Source: Trueperaceae bacterium (GTDB taxonomy: Bacteria > Deinococcota > Deinococci > Deinococcales > Trueperaceae). Taken from it: a stretch of DNA of 64,000 nt. Each line of letters opens with the position of its first letter. Within the stretch, counting starts at the first letter, position 1. The notes beneath the pieces were generated by a model. The model searched no databases and was not told where the DNA came from. It was given only the letters and a program-made list of their open reading frames with translations. This document shows positions 37,827 through 47,374 of the stretch, one piece after another. The DNA lies in the NCBI GenBank assembly GCA_002707365.1, contig PAMQ01000015.1, positions 139,951-203,950 of the forward strand, read 5' to 3'. The position numbers and the translations under genes are program-made.

Positions 37827-37855
37827 ACTAGCTAAAGACATTTGCTAGTTTTTTT
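37827..37855 (+). terminator. Intrinsic terminator in the rpsT leader
   Basis: ACTAGCTAAA, loop GACA, TTTGCTAGT, then a run of seven T. It has a nine-pair stem with one bulged T. It lies between the proposed rpsT promoter and the rpsT ribosome-binding site (GAGGAG at 37884-37889). It either ends upstream transcription from glmM or attenuates rpsT; the position favours attenuation. Confidence 0.75.
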
Positions 37856-37893
37856 GTAATCCCGGCAGCCTATGCAGGTTTTAGAGGAGAATG

Positions 37894-38166
37894 ATGGCTA
37901 GAAATTTGTCAGCAATGAAGTACCATCGGCAATCAGAGCGGCGCCGTACCATTCATCGGTCCCAAAAAACCATGATCCGTACCTTTTCTAAGAAAGCCGT
38001 TGAGGCAGCAGAATCAGGTGACGCCGAAGCAGCTACAAAATTTGCGAAGGTAGCCCAAGGGCTAATCGACAAAGCCCAGAAAACGTCTACGCTCCATAAA
38101 AATACTGCTGCGCGCAAGAAATCTCGTCTTGCGAAACAGATACGCAACCTTCAACAGACTTCTTAA
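37894..38166 (+). CDS. rpsT: 30S ribosomal protein S20
   Basis: Primary 16S rRNA-binding protein of 90 aa, highly basic, with the S20 pattern [15 protein letters not shown], then [17 protein letters not shown] and the C-terminal [17 protein letters not shown]. Two ATG codons stand in tandem (37891, 37894). The second has the better distance to GAGGAG and gives the usual N-terminus. In E. coli S20 regulates its own translation; the terminator in the leader here suggests another control. Confidence 0.95.
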   Translation: MARNLSAMKYHRQSERRRTIHRSQKTMIRTFSKKAVEAAESGDAEAATKFAKVAQGLIDKAQKTSTLHKNTAARKKSRLAKQIRNLQQTS

Positions 38167-38244
38167 CAAACGGTGTCTGGCCTATTTGCAATGCAGTAAT
38201 TACTGTTGTTTCTTTGGGATTAATTATATAGGGCTGAAATATGA

Positions 38245-38829
38245 TTAGCTGAAACGTTCCTCTTGGAATGGATCTCCCCTCATATGATAGCCGTTCCTTT
38301 CCCAGAATCCCGGCTTATCTTTTGCCATAAACTCAATGCCAGAAAGCCACTTTGCGCTCTTCCACGCATAGAGGTGTGGAATGATTACTCGCAACGGCCC
38401 TCCGTGTTCACTAGGAATATCTTGTCCTTCAAGCGCATGAGCCAACATGCAGCCTTCACCGAAAAAATCCTCAAGCGAAAGATTAGTTGTATACCCGCCA
38501 TAACAGTGAAGCATCACATGAGTAGCTTCTTCAGCTATCTCCAGGTAAGTTAACAGGTCCCGAGTAAGAGTCCCAGTCCAGCTGACATCGAGCTTAGACC
38601 AATGAGTAACACAGTGGAAGTCTTTGCATATAGTTGTCTGCGGAAGCTCTTTTATTTGCTCCCATCCGAATACCTTAGGAGCTACAAGTCCCGTAATCTT
38701 TATCTCTATATTATCCTTATCCAGACTTGGTGTCGGTCCGTAAGTGAGAACGGGAAAATTGTCTGTAACACTTTGACCCGAAGGAACTCGGGAGTCATTT
38801 AGCTCAGTTTCTAACGACTCTCTTCTCAT
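38245..38829 (-). CDS. Sulfite oxidase-like molybdopterin enzyme
   Basis: Compact molybdenum-cofactor protein of about 194 aa, of the cytoplasmic sulfite oxidase-like (SUOX/YedY fold) group. Marks: KDFHCVTHWSKLDVSWTG, whose Cys ligates molybdenum, LHCYGGYTTNLSLEDF, GGPLRVIIPHLYAWKSAKW, and the ending GFWERNGYHMRGDPFQEERFS, typical of the short form. There is no Tat signal, so it is probably cytoplasmic. The substrate is unknown. I chose ATG 38829; a longer frame to 38898 would run into divergent trmJ. Confidence 0.87.
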   Translation of the reverse strand: MRRESLETELNDSRVPSGQSVTDNFPVLTYGPTPSLDKDNIEIKITGLVAPKVFGWEQIKELPQTTICKDFHCVTHWSKLDVSWTGTLTRDLLTYLEIAEEATHVMLHCYGGYTTNLSLEDFFGEGCMLAHALEGQDIPSEHGGPLRVIIPHLYAWKSAKWLSGIEFMAKDKPGFWERNGYHMRGDPFQEERFS

Positions 38830-38891
38830 GACTACTAAGGCTAGCACGGTATCTCGAGGACTGCGTTGAATAACCAGGGTATCTTGGAGAC

Positions 38892-39626
38892 ATGGCACCC
38901 CGTATAGTTCTCGTTAGGACCAAAGAGGCTAAAAACATTGGAAGTGCCGCTAGAGCGATGAAAAACTTCGGACTATACGACCTGCATTTGGTTGCACCTC
39001 GTTGTGACCTACAACCGAACGGATACCGCCTAGCATCCCACGCAGTCGATGTCCTAGATCGCGCAGTCATCTGTAGTTCGATTGATGAAGCACTTAGCGG
39101 CTGCACGAGAGTCATAGGCACATCTGCGAGGCCGCGCGCCTCAGAGGCGTTAATGGAATTCACACCTGGAGGGCTACCTGAATTCTTACCTGAAGACGGG
39201 GGGGCTATTGTGTTTGGGCCCGAGGATTTTGGCCTCTCAAACGAAGAACTTGACTACTGTCAAGCTCTGGTCAGAATCCCGACTGCTGAGTACGCTTCAC
39301 TTAACCTCGCCCAAGCCGTCGGCTTAATGGCTTATGAGTGGTTCCGGGCGAAGCAAACATCTGCAACCACCTCGCTCGAATCTCGACAATTGGCGCCTCG
39401 CGAAGATCACGAGGCGTTATATAAACACCTTCTTAAGGCCCTTCACCACATAGGCTATACCGATAACATACGAGAACGAAGTGCTGATCATCTCTTCCGA
39501 CGCGTGTTTGACCGGGCGCAGCTCGATACTCGGGAGATTGCTGCCCTCAGAGGCCTGTGCCAACAAGTGATTTGGGCTGCTGATCAGACTCCCGATCAAA
39601 TTCCTGGACACCGAAAAACTCGTTGA
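38892..39626 (+). CDS. trmJ: TrmJ family tRNA/rRNA 2'-O-methyltransferase
   Basis: SPOUT methyltransferase expected to modify position 32 of tRNAs. It is 244 aa with VLVRTKEAKNIGSAARAMKNFG at the start, GTSARPR, the knot motifs FGPEDFGLSNEEL and IPTAEYASLNLAQAVGLM, and a helical C-terminal extension that dimerises in TrmJ. It leads directly into a tRNA cluster, whose promoter overlaps its stop codon. The specific target nucleotide is from family knowledge. Confidence 0.9.
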   Translation: MAPRIVLVRTKEAKNIGSAARAMKNFGLYDLHLVAPRCDLQPNGYRLASHAVDVLDRAVICSSIDEALSGCTRVIGTSARPRASEALMEFTPGGLPEFLPEDGGAIVFGPEDFGLSNEELDYCQALVRIPTAEYASLNLAQAVGLMAYEWFRAKQTSATTSLESRQLAPREDHEALYKHLLKALHHIGYTDNIRERSADHLFRRVFDRAQLDTREIAALRGLCQQVIWAADQTPDQIPGHRKTR

Positions 39627-39652
39627 CACAAAGCCGATACGGTCTGTATACT
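39623..39652 (+). promoter_or_regulatory. tRNA cluster promoter
   Basis: TTGACA (39623-39628), 18 bases, TATACT (39647-39652). Transcription should begin near 39659, eight bases ahead of the first tRNA-Ser. The -35 box overlaps the trmJ stop codon. Confidence 0.82.
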
Positions 39653-39666
39653 TGCGAACGCCGACC

Positions 39667-39758
39667 GGAGGGTTGGCCGAGTGGTTGAAGGCGACGGTCT
39701 TGAAAACCGTTATAGGGTTTCCGCCCTATCGGGGGTTCGAATCCCTCACCCTCCGCCA
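39667..39758 (+). tRNA. tRNA-Ser (TGA)
   Basis: Acceptor GGAGGGT with ACCCTCC, long variable arm, GGTTCGAATCC T-arm, and encoded CCA. The anticodon loop CTTGAAA gives TGA. Confidence 0.97.
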
Positions 39759-39784
39759 CATTTTCCGGTCAGCAAATACGGTTG

Positions 39785-39877
39785 GGAGAGGTGGCCGAGC
39801 GGCTGAAGGCGCTCCCCTGCTAAGGGAGTATAGGGGCACAACCTCTATCGAGGGTTCGAATCCCTCCCTCTCCGCCA
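39785..39877 (+). tRNA. tRNA-Ser (GCT)
   Basis: Acceptor GGAGAGG with CCTCTCC, long variable arm, GGTTCGAATCC T-arm, and encoded CCA. The anticodon loop CTGCTAA gives GCT, reading AGC and AGU. Confidence 0.97.
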
Positions 39878-39933
39878 ACTGCTATGACCCTAATTACCTG
39901 GAAGTTGGTTAAGGGTTACACAAACTAAAGTGT

Positions 39934-40010
<77 letters not shown>

Positions 40011-40232
40011 AAACCTCTCCCCTAGGCTCATGCAGTAACTAATAACTCGTTTCTTACAATGTGTTTTGACGTATTTTTTTTCCCAATTACACATTAGCGA
40101 TGCAGCGGATGTCGAATTCGACAAACTCAGCCTAATAATCCCGTTTTTCATAACGCAATTTTTCTCTTATCAATCTCCGGCACTACTTTCCAGCCTACGA
40201 CTACTAATTGTTTTCCTCTAAGAAGCACGCTT

Positions 40233-41714
40233 GTGCCTAATGACTTGCTGCAAGACAATTTTGCTATGTTACAGCTTATGAATGATAAGTGGGCTCTTTT
40301 GTTCTTTGATGATCAATACCTAGATCGACGCGAAAACCTGGCTAGACGGATAGGTCAGCCCACGCAGATTATTGAGGGAGATTATCGGGATCCTAGCCTA
40401 GACCCAAGTTGGGGGTACCCAAGTGTGTTCCGTGACAAAGAAACAGGTATCTGGCGATGTCTTTATCAGGGACAACTGAGACGATCTGAGCTACCCACAG
40501 GTCGCAATCTTCAACATTTAGCTGTTCTTTTGGAGAGCCAAGATGGAGTGCATTGGGAAACCCCTGAACTTGACTCTCGTAGTCCGTTAACAAATCGTGT
40601 TAGGCCCAATCAAGTTCTACCCCTAGACGGATTTGGTGAGTGGGGACCTTGCTTCTATGATTCACAAACCACCAATCCTGAAGAACGTCTCAAAGCGTTC
40701 GTGCAAACCCGTGATAAGAATCAGCTTGCAGCTCCGTTGTTTGTGTCATCTGACGGCCTCAATTGGAAGTTAACCAAGGACCGCAACTGGCACCCGACAG
40801 GTATCGATCCAGCTGTTAGTGGCTTCTGGAATCACATACGTAAAAGTTACGTAATTGCGGCCAGGCCGCGTGCTGGTGACCGTCGCATCTCTGTTTATGA
40901 GACTCGTGATTGGATTGAATTTTCAGATCCTGAGGTTGCTATTCGGCCCGATAGTCAAGACAGTCCAGCGGCTCAAGTATACGGAATGCCAGTGTTCCCG
41001 TACGCTCATATGTTTATCGGTTTACTGTGGATTTACCACACTACACCGGTAGTGAATTCTGGCAGTAAATTCATTCACGGTAAAGTGGATTGCCAGCTCG
41101 CCTACAGTTATAACGGCTGGCATTTTCAACGATGTCAGCGACAACCATTCCTCCCTCAAGCTTCTCAACCCGGCGAGCCGGGTTATGGGTGCATATATCC
41201 ATCCAGCATCGTCCACACTGACGACAACAAAATTCGGATCTATTCGAGCGCCTCGGAAGGTGAGCATGCCCAAGTTCTTTCTGAACCAGAACGGGGGGAG
41301 GGACGACTTCTTCTACATGAGCTTCGTAAGGACGGCTTTAACTATCTAGAATCTCTCGGGGGACCTGGTTGGCTAACGACCCGTTTACTCCAAATAACTG
41401 GTTCCCTACTCTCAATCAACATTCATGTGCCGCATGGTTCTGCTCGTGTGCAGGTTTCATCAGTAAGCGGTGAACCCCTCGATGGCTACAAATTTAGTGA
41501 CTGCATTGCTTTCACAGGCGACAATCTCACTTGGGAGCCTATCTGGAATGGGGGTAACTCCATCGGATCTCTCGCCGGTCAAGTCGTTCGGCTTGAGTTA
41601 GAACTTTTCAATGGGAGGGTATTTTCTTTTCGCGGCGACCTAATCCCAACCCGTCGCCCTCCAAGAGATGGAGCCAACCCAGAATTCCCAATAGAACCAC
41701 TCTATGAGCATTAA
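40233..41714 (+). CDS. Uncharacterised protein, probable five-bladed beta-propeller glycoside hydrolase-like fold
   Basis: A 493-aa protein of unknown function. Repeated units of the type SxDGxxW (LLESQDGVHWETP, FVSSDGLNWKL, AYSYNGWHFQR) and GYPSVFRDKETGIWRCLYQG suggest a five-bladed beta-propeller such as GH32, GH43 or GH117. A C-terminal beta domain (about 380-490) has a GH32-like jelly-roll feel. No signal peptide is seen. I cannot name a catalytic triad with confidence. The start is GTG 40233; an ATG at 40266 is possible. It lies alone between tRNA-Arg and tRNA-Lys. Confidence 0.65.
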   Translation: MPNDLLQDNFAMLQLMNDKWALLFFDDQYLDRRENLARRIGQPTQIIEGDYRDPSLDPSWGYPSVFRDKETGIWRCLYQGQLRRSELPTGRNLQHLAVLLESQDGVHWETPELDSRSPLTNRVRPNQVLPLDGFGEWGPCFYDSQTTNPEERLKAFVQTRDKNQLAAPLFVSSDGLNWKLTKDRNWHPTGIDPAVSGFWNHIRKSYVIAARPRAGDRRISVYETRDWIEFSDPEVAIRPDSQDSPAAQVYGMPVFPYAHMFIGLLWIYHTTPVVNSGSKFIHGKVDCQLAYSYNGWHFQRCQRQPFLPQASQPGEPGYGCIYPSSIVHTDDNKIRIYSSASEGEHAQVLSEPERGEGRLLLHELRKDGFNYLESLGGPGWLTTRLLQITGSLLSINIHVPHGSARVQVSSVSGEPLDGYKFSDCIAFTGDNLTWEPIWNGGNSIGSLAGQVVRLELELFNGRVFSFRGDLIPTRRPPRDGANPEFPIEPLYEH

Positions 41715-41788
41715 TTCGGGTGCTTTTACAATTGGTAGATATTGAAATACCGAGCTATTTAAATTCGCTATCGTTTACGTGTATCCTG

Positions 41789-41794
41789 TATACT
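41789..41794 (+). promoter_or_regulatory. -10 box of tRNA-Lys
   Basis: TATACT, identical to the -10 of the serine tRNA cluster, 18 bases before the tRNA. The -35 box is not convincing. Confidence 0.5.
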
Positions 41795-41806
41795 CCGAAT
41801 TCGTTC

Positions 41807-41882
<76 letters not shown>

Positions 41883-42098
41883 CGGGAAACACCCTATACC
41901 CCTAGTGACGCCAAGTAGAGGGGTACCTACAGCCGTTCGTCTCCTCTACCAGGAGTCCTACATTCGATATTGAACACAAGCTCTTCTAGAATGCTACCGC
42001 CAAGACTCACTTCCAATTAGAATAAGTCATTGACACGGTACTGGGGAAGTCCACACCGGATACCCCAGTAATTTACTTTTCGGTACAATCAGCCGAAC

Positions 42099-42956
42099 AT
42101 GACTATCAACAGAAACGAGAAAAGGGAACAGCTCACCCGTGAGGGGTTCTGCGTATTTGAAGGAGTCTTGGACCCCCGGACCGTTACCAAGTTAAACAAA
42201 GCCAGCGATTTGGCTGTTTCTCAAGAGGATCCCAAGCACTTTAAGACCCATCGTGCCCAGGGAAGCCTCATCTCATTGTGGAAATTCCCAGACACAGCAT
42301 TTACTGAACTTGTCGCTGACCCAAGAGCCTTAAGGGTCTTTTCGAATCTCGGATTTGAGCACCCAAAATTCTGGAGTGGTTTCATCATCAGTAAACCACC
42401 GTACGCACCACCACTTTACTGGCACCAGGATAGTCACTTGTGGGGACATCCTATCGGATACACTAATCAGCCACAAATGTACTTTTTGATGTACTACCTG
42501 GTCGATACCAATTCTGAGAAAGGTTGTCTACGCGTCATTCCCGGATCACACCGCAAACGTCATGCGTTGCATGACTTGGATAGAGGAGCCCACGAGAAGG
42601 ACGAAGTAATGCGGGCCGATAATCTAGACCATCCAGCCCTAAAACGAGCACAGGGTGAACTTGACGTCCCGGTCCGAGCTGGTGATGTAATTATTGGTGA
42701 CGCTCGCCTACTTCATTCAGCTAACGCAAATAATTCCTCTGAGCGACGTACAGTGTTAACACTCTGGTATTGGCCAACCTGGGTAGATCTCCCAGAAGAG
42801 ATACAGGCGATGATAGCCTTGAAATTTTCTAGGTCCCCAGAGACCGTTTTGTGGGCAAAAAAGACTCGAGAGCTAACACAATTCTTAATCCCTGAATATT
42901 CGGGAGACGCAGCTCCTATTGAATCAAATAACCTTCCCGGTCCTGAACTCAATTAG
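42099..42956 (+). CDS. Phytanoyl-CoA dioxygenase (PhyH) family protein
   Basis: Iron(II) and 2-oxoglutarate dioxygenase of 285 aa. The double-stranded beta-helix has the iron ligands His and Asp in YWHQDSH, the distal His in LLHSANAN, and an Arg for 2-oxoglutarate in SSERRTVLT. GCLRVIPGSHRKRH is typical of the PhyH family. Bacterial members hydroxylate diverse small molecules, so the substrate is open. It lies in the accessory catabolic stretch, 286 bases before the aldolase. Confidence 0.88.
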   Translation: MTINRNEKREQLTREGFCVFEGVLDPRTVTKLNKASDLAVSQEDPKHFKTHRAQGSLISLWKFPDTAFTELVADPRALRVFSNLGFEHPKFWSGFIISKPPYAPPLYWHQDSHLWGHPIGYTNQPQMYFLMYYLVDTNSEKGCLRVIPGSHRKRHALHDLDRGAHEKDEVMRADNLDHPALKRAQGELDVPVRAGDVIIGDARLLHSANANNSSERRTVLTLWYWPTWVDLPEEIQAMIALKFSRSPETVLWAKKTRELTQFLIPEYSGDAAPIESNNLPGPELN

Positions 42957-43242
42957 GCCATGGTGGGTACAGTAGTAACGCAAGAACTATCTCAAATTAA
43001 ATGGCTCTATGCCTGAAGATGTCATTTGCAGTACAGAAACGATAATGGCACCCGTCCAAGATAATACCCGGTCGAATTAACTGCTATTAGGTCGGATAGT
43101 TTGGTATTTTTTGTTAATCATGTCTCCAGCGCGTAAAACAAGTTAAAGGTTAAACCCACTTGCACTAGTCCCGCTACCATTACATCATTGACTACCACAT
43201 ACCCCCCCTTTCAGATAGCCCGCCAGCGGTTTAAAGTGGTGC

Positions 43243-44046
43243 ATGCGCCCAAACACTTTGAAAGCTCTTTTTGCCCGTGGGGAAGCCGCTGTCAATGGTT
43301 GGCTCGCTATCCCCTCTTCCATCTCAGCCGAAGCCATGAGTCACGCGGGTTTCGACAGCCTTACAATTGACATGCAACATGGACCAGTAAGCTTCGAAGC
43401 TGCAATTCCGATGCTTCAGGCTATTTCTACCACCGAGGTAACTCCGTTATTCCGAGCTCCTTGGAATGAACCAAGCACGATAATGCGAATGCTTGACGCC
43501 GGCGCGTATGGCGTTATTTGTCCAATGATAAATAACGGCGTTGAAGCTGAAGAGCTAGTGAATGCCTGCCGTTACCCACCTGCAGGGAAACGAAGCTTAG
43601 GTCCGAATCGGGCTCGCTTTTACGGAGGTGCTGACTATGGACCTGACGCTAACGAGGAGATGCTTGTCTTCGCAATGATTGAAACTACACCAGGCCTAAC
43701 AAACCTATCTGAAATCCTAAGTACGCCTGGACTAGACGGTGTCTATATTGGTCCTAACGATTTGAGTTTGTCGCTCGGGGGGGGACCAGGTGCCGACTGG
43801 ACCGAGGGCCCCGCAGCCGAGGCAATTGATTCGATTATAAGAGTTACCCGTCAGCACGAAAAGGTTGTCGGTATCCACTGTGGCAGCGATTCATATGCCC
43901 TCTCTATGATCAAGAAAGGTTGTCAGTTGGTAACAGTACAGAATGACCTTGGTTACCTTGGCACGCAAGCCCGCAAGGTCACCACCGCCGTGCGCAATGG
44001 AACAACTATCAATGACCAAAAAGATTCCTCTAATAATATTTATTGA
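43243..44046 (+). CDS. HpcH/HpaI family class II aldolase
   Basis: Metal-dependent pyruvate aldolase/citrate-lyase-like barrel of 267 aa. Marks: GWLAIPSS, DSLTIDMQHGP with the catalytic His, LFRAPWNEP with the pyruvate-binding Arg, the metal ligands Glu in MIETTPGL and Asp in IGPNDLSLSLG. It resembles 4-hydroxy-2-oxoheptanedioate and 2-keto-3-deoxy sugar acid aldolases. It would yield pyruvate plus an aldehyde. Exact substrate not determinable. The neighbours suggest sugar or aromatic acid breakdown. Confidence 0.9.
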   Translation: MRPNTLKALFARGEAAVNGWLAIPSSISAEAMSHAGFDSLTIDMQHGPVSFEAAIPMLQAISTTEVTPLFRAPWNEPSTIMRMLDAGAYGVICPMINNGVEAEELVNACRYPPAGKRSLGPNRARFYGGADYGPDANEEMLVFAMIETTPGLTNLSEILSTPGLDGVYIGPNDLSLSLGGGPGADWTEGPAAEAIDSIIRVTRQHEKVVGIHCGSDSYALSMIKKGCQLVTVQNDLGYLGTQARKVTTAVRNGTTINDQKDSSNNIY

Positions 44047-44311
44047 ACCAAACAAAACCGATCTTCAAAACACATGTGTTAATCATGGTTTTGTAAACTT
44101 CATCTCTTGGTCCTGCTTTAACTTTTTATTACTTCGCTGGTAGGCCATAATGCGCCACGTTTAGATTGTTAAAGTTTAATTCGAACAATAAGCGACAATT
44201 TTGTACGATTGTGAGGTTGGTACCTAATTCTTATCACGGTTACGGGCATACCAATAATTTTTCTTCTAAGAAATGTTGTTGGGCCCCGGCTAAGATTTAT
44301 CAGGAGGAAGC

Positions 44312-45007
44312 ATGACCATTCATATTGGCGCAGAACCAGGCGATATCGCTAAGACCATACTTCTACCTGGCGATCCCCTTCGAGCTAAATACATAGCAGA
44401 GACCTATCTCGAAGATCTTGTCTGTTACAACAACGTACGTGGCATGCTCGGGTACACCGGTACGTATAACGGTAAAACAGTTTCGGTTCAAGGAACAGGT
44501 ATGGGTGTCCCATCAATCTCAATCTATGTTCATGAGTTAATCAATGAATTCGGGGTGCAAAACCTCATTCGCGTGGGGACTTGCGGTGCGTTACAACCCG
44601 AGTTGGGACTTCGTGAGATTATCCTTGCCATGACTGCCTCCACAAACTCACATATCAATCGCCAAACGTTTGGAGGCCAGGACTTTGCTCCCAGCGCCAG
44701 CTTTCGGCTGCTGAGGCAAGCCTATGACACTGCTGTATCTAGGGGAATTCCCGTACATGTTGGTAGCGTTTTTACGAGTGACGTGTTCTACGATGCTCTA
44801 GAGTCATGGAAGCATTACGCGAAGCACGGTGTCCTTGCTGTTGAGATGGAAACAACAGCGCTGTATACGCTGGCTGCTAAATTCGCCGTGGAAGCACTAA
44901 CTATTTTGACCGTAAGTGATAGCTTGGTGAGCCAGGTAGAGGATTCATCAGACGTGCGAGAACGTAGTTACACAGCAATGATGGAAATTGCTCTGGAACT
45001 AGCCTAA
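44312..45007 (+). CDS. deoD: Purine nucleoside phosphorylase, DeoD type
   Basis: Phosphorolyses purine (deoxy)ribonucleosides for salvage. It is 231 aa, the usual hexameric form, with [47 protein letters not shown] with the nucleoside-binding Glu, and LTVSDSL with the catalytic Asp. AGGAGG stands five bases before the ATG. It has 265 bases of noncoding DNA upstream and is probably transcribed alone. Confidence 0.95.
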   Translation: MTIHIGAEPGDIAKTILLPGDPLRAKYIAETYLEDLVCYNNVRGMLGYTGTYNGKTVSVQGTGMGVPSISIYVHELINEFGVQNLIRVGTCGALQPELGLREIILAMTASTNSHINRQTFGGQDFAPSASFRLLRQAYDTAVSRGIPVHVGSVFTSDVFYDALESWKHYAKHGVLAVEMETTALYTLAAKFAVEALTILTVSDSLVSQVEDSSDVRERSYTAMMEIALELA

Positions 45008-45169
45008 AAATAGGTCCTTCTGAGGCAGACAATTAACCCCCAATAGCTTCACTAATACTGCAAGCTAATGGGTGTCCTTTAGGGAGCTTTTCGGGACGTG
45101 CTAAGAAGCTCGAAGCACCTTCCTAACTGGAGGGTGTCACCTGAAGCGACCCTTTAGCTCTAGTTGTGG

Positions 45170-46186
45170 TCACCCCTGCTCCACGCTAGTTGGGACCCCG
45201 CCATTCATCGCTGAAGTTTTTACTGCATCCCAAAGGCGAGCCATTCGTAAGCCCACCTCAGGCGGGCAGGGATTCTTCATGCTGCCTTCGCGCACTTTAA
45301 GAAATTGATCCCATTGTCCTTGGGAGGGAGCAGTTTCGACAGGAGAAAAATCCGTTTCACCCTCCCTTTGCAGCTCAAGAAACCTACCCCAAACTCCCGT
45401 ACGCAGGACCGCTTCCTTGCAAAAAACGTGAACATCAGATTCAACAGCAGTGATCCCTTCACCACACCCATTCATTGTGACCAGAACTCCCGATACGGAG
45501 CGCGCCATGATTGTGCCCGCAATATCGACCGGAGCTCCTCGATTATCAAGCCAAGCGGCAACCTCTGCGAAATCCTCACCAAGAAGATCAGTAACTGTGT
45601 TGAGCATGTGAGCACCAGTGTCGAAAAGGAAACCACCACCTGAAATCTCAGGTACTTGTCTCCATAGCCCTGTAGTACCCTCACGCCAATTTTGCCAGAC
45701 ATTAGCGGATACGTTCAATATTTGTCCTAGCGAGCCGGACCGTAATAATTCGACTCCCTTACGAATCTCAGGCGATAAACTGCCGTTAAACGAAACGACC
45801 AAGAGGTTACCGGTCTCGTCTCGAGTTTTGATCAGTTCAGCCGCTTCGAATGCGTTCATCACCATTGGCTTCTCTAGAAGAACATCTAGCCCAGCTTCTA
45901 AACAGGCTTGCGCCTGCTCAAAATGAAGAACATGTGGCGTCACAATGAAAGCCGCATCAAGATCCATGGTGTTATTTACCAACAGTTTCTCAAGATCGGG
46001 TTCATTTGGCGGTACCAACAAGCCTGCTTCTTCGAACAATTTACTGGCAGCCGCATAAGCCTCATCGGATGGTTCGGAAATGACTACAAATTCAGTTCCG
46101 TTAGGGCGGTTAAGTATTGTCCGGAGGTGTCCACGTGCCATTCCACCAGAACCAATCAAGCATGCCCTCACAGTTTCCTTTGCCAT
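45170..46186 (-). CDS. Gfo/Idh/MocA family oxidoreductase
   Basis: NAD(P)-dependent sugar or inositol dehydrogenase of 338 aa. The N-terminal Rossmann fold has LIGSGGMARGHL, and VLLEKPM carries the catalytic Lys. The C-terminal substrate domain has GGGFLFDTGAHML with the catalytic His region. AGGAGG precedes the ATG at 46186. It lies just upstream of the sugar isomerase on the same strand in genome order, but is transcribed after it, 158 bases apart. Confidence 0.88.
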   Translation of the reverse strand: MAKETVRACLIGSGGMARGHLRTILNRPNGTEFVVISEPSDEAYAAASKLFEEAGLLVPPNEPDLEKLLVNNTMDLDAAFIVTPHVLHFEQAQACLEAGLDVLLEKPMVMNAFEAAELIKTRDETGNLLVVSFNGSLSPEIRKGVELLRSGSLGQILNVSANVWQNWREGTTGLWRQVPEISGGGFLFDTGAHMLNTVTDLLGEDFAEVAAWLDNRGAPVDIAGTIMARSVSGVLVTMNGCGEGITAVESDVHVFCKEAVLRTGVWGRFLELQREGETDFSPVETAPSQGQWDQFLKVREGSMKNPCPPEVGLRMARLWDAVKTSAMNGGVPTSVEQG

Positions 46187-46344
46187 GTTGTGAACCTCCT
46201 CTAATTACATTGATTCTCGCATATTAAGAGGACAGTTATTTGCCATACACGTTAGAGAGTATCAACCCCCACATCTAGTTTTATAACTTTGGGCGAATCC
46301 GTCGCGCCATCGGGGTTTACCCGAATCCATTCCCCACCTCTCCC

Positions 46345-47166
46345 CTATACCTGGCTTTCTTTTCCTAAGTTCTCCCAAGCGGCACGGATTACAATATCGC
46401 GACTCTGGCTCAAACCAACTTCCACTTCCGGTTGGGCTGGACTAAGCTCTAGGCTAATAACTCCGTCATAAGATATTCTCTCTAACGCGCCAAAGGTCCT
46501 GACGAGGGTGTCTTCTGTTAATTTTCCTTGCAAGAGAGGAAGATGGAGGTCATCCTCTCCATCGTTATCATCAAGGTGGACATAACCCAGGTTCCTGCCC
46601 GCTTGCTCTATTATTCTCTCTGGATCTTCATTTGAAAGCAGAGCGTGGCCAATATCGAAGAGGAGCTTGAGCGCAGGATGGCCGATACTTCGAATCAAAT
46701 CTATAGTACCTTCAGCCGTAGGCAGCGCTAGTCCAGGAAAGTGCTCAATGCATAGCGAGATGCCCTTGTTATGAGCGAAGGTAGCCAGTTGTTCTAGTGA
46801 CTGGCTGTAACGAAGAAGGGAGTCTTTAGACCCGACAACGGGAGGAATCACGTAAACACTTTCAGCGTCTAGTAGAGCAGCATGCCTTATTACTCCTTCA
46901 ACATGCCTTATTGCTGTTCCTCTGGCATCACCATTTTCAGCATCGAGCGACACACTATTAGGTAGCCCAAAAGAACCACCGATACAACTCACTCTTAATC
47001 CAGATGCGGAACAAAACCCACGTTCTGCTTCGCCACTAAGCATATGCGGTTGCACATCAATCCATTTAAACCCGAGTTGGGCAACATTTTGCAGGGTAAC
47101 TTCAGTGGCCTCTCCTAAAGCCCAAATACATACCGCTAACTTCACAGTAGTTTTCCAAGCAAGCAT
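46345..47166 (-). CDS. Sugar phosphate isomerase/epimerase (AP endonuclease 2 barrel)
   Basis: TIM-barrel protein of about 273 aa, of the xylose isomerase-like group. Marks: LGFKWIDVQPH, the metal ligands in CIEHFPG (Glu), LFDIGHALL (Asp, His), HLDDNDGEDDLH (His, Asp) and VISLELSP (Glu). The family includes hexulose, inosose and hydroxypyruvate isomerases. With the neighbouring Gfo/Idh enzyme it suggests polyol or inositol-like sugar use. The start is unsure: ATG 47166 chosen, GTG 47184 or an internal GTG are possible. Confidence 0.8.
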   Translation of the reverse strand: MLAWKTTVKLAVCIWALGEATEVTLQNVAQLGFKWIDVQPHMLSGEAERGFCSASGLRVSCIGGSFGLPNSVSLDAENGDARGTAIRHVEGVIRHAALLDAESVYVIPPVVGSKDSLLRYSQSLEQLATFAHNKGISLCIEHFPGLALPTAEGTIDLIRSIGHPALKLLFDIGHALLSNEDPERIIEQAGRNLGYVHLDDNDGEDDLHLPLLQGKLTEDTLVRTFGALERISYDGVISLELSPAQPEVEVGLSQSRDIVIRAAWENLGKESQV

Positions 47167-47323
47167 TCCCCTGAGTCGACCCACATTATTGTTTTTCTTG
47201 GTAGGTGGTGACAGTACATAAAGCTCTCCTCTCTCTATATTTCCATAGGTTCAGCTTTATGTGCGAGAAGTCTAGCCCTGGATTTTGGGCCTGGTCAGGT
47301 TTAGAGAATTAAAGGCTTACGAA

Positions 47324-47362
47324 ATGCTCAACTGGTAAAGTGCTTGTCTGTTAGCAAGTGCT
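47324..47362 (+). other. tRNA-Asn-like 5' half in the aldolase leader
   Basis: GCTC-AACTGGTAAA-GTGC resembles a D-arm, followed by CTTG and CAAG around an eight-base loop containing GTTAG, like an Asn anticodon arm with GTT at 47350-47352. No T-arm or matching acceptor follows, so it is not a working tRNA. A decayed gene or chance are possible. Confidence 0.35.
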
Positions 47363-47374
47363 GCCATTAATTGG

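Noticed and set aside
47324..47362. Functional tRNA-Asn
   Set aside because: It has no T-arm, no acceptor pairing, and an eight-base anticodon loop.
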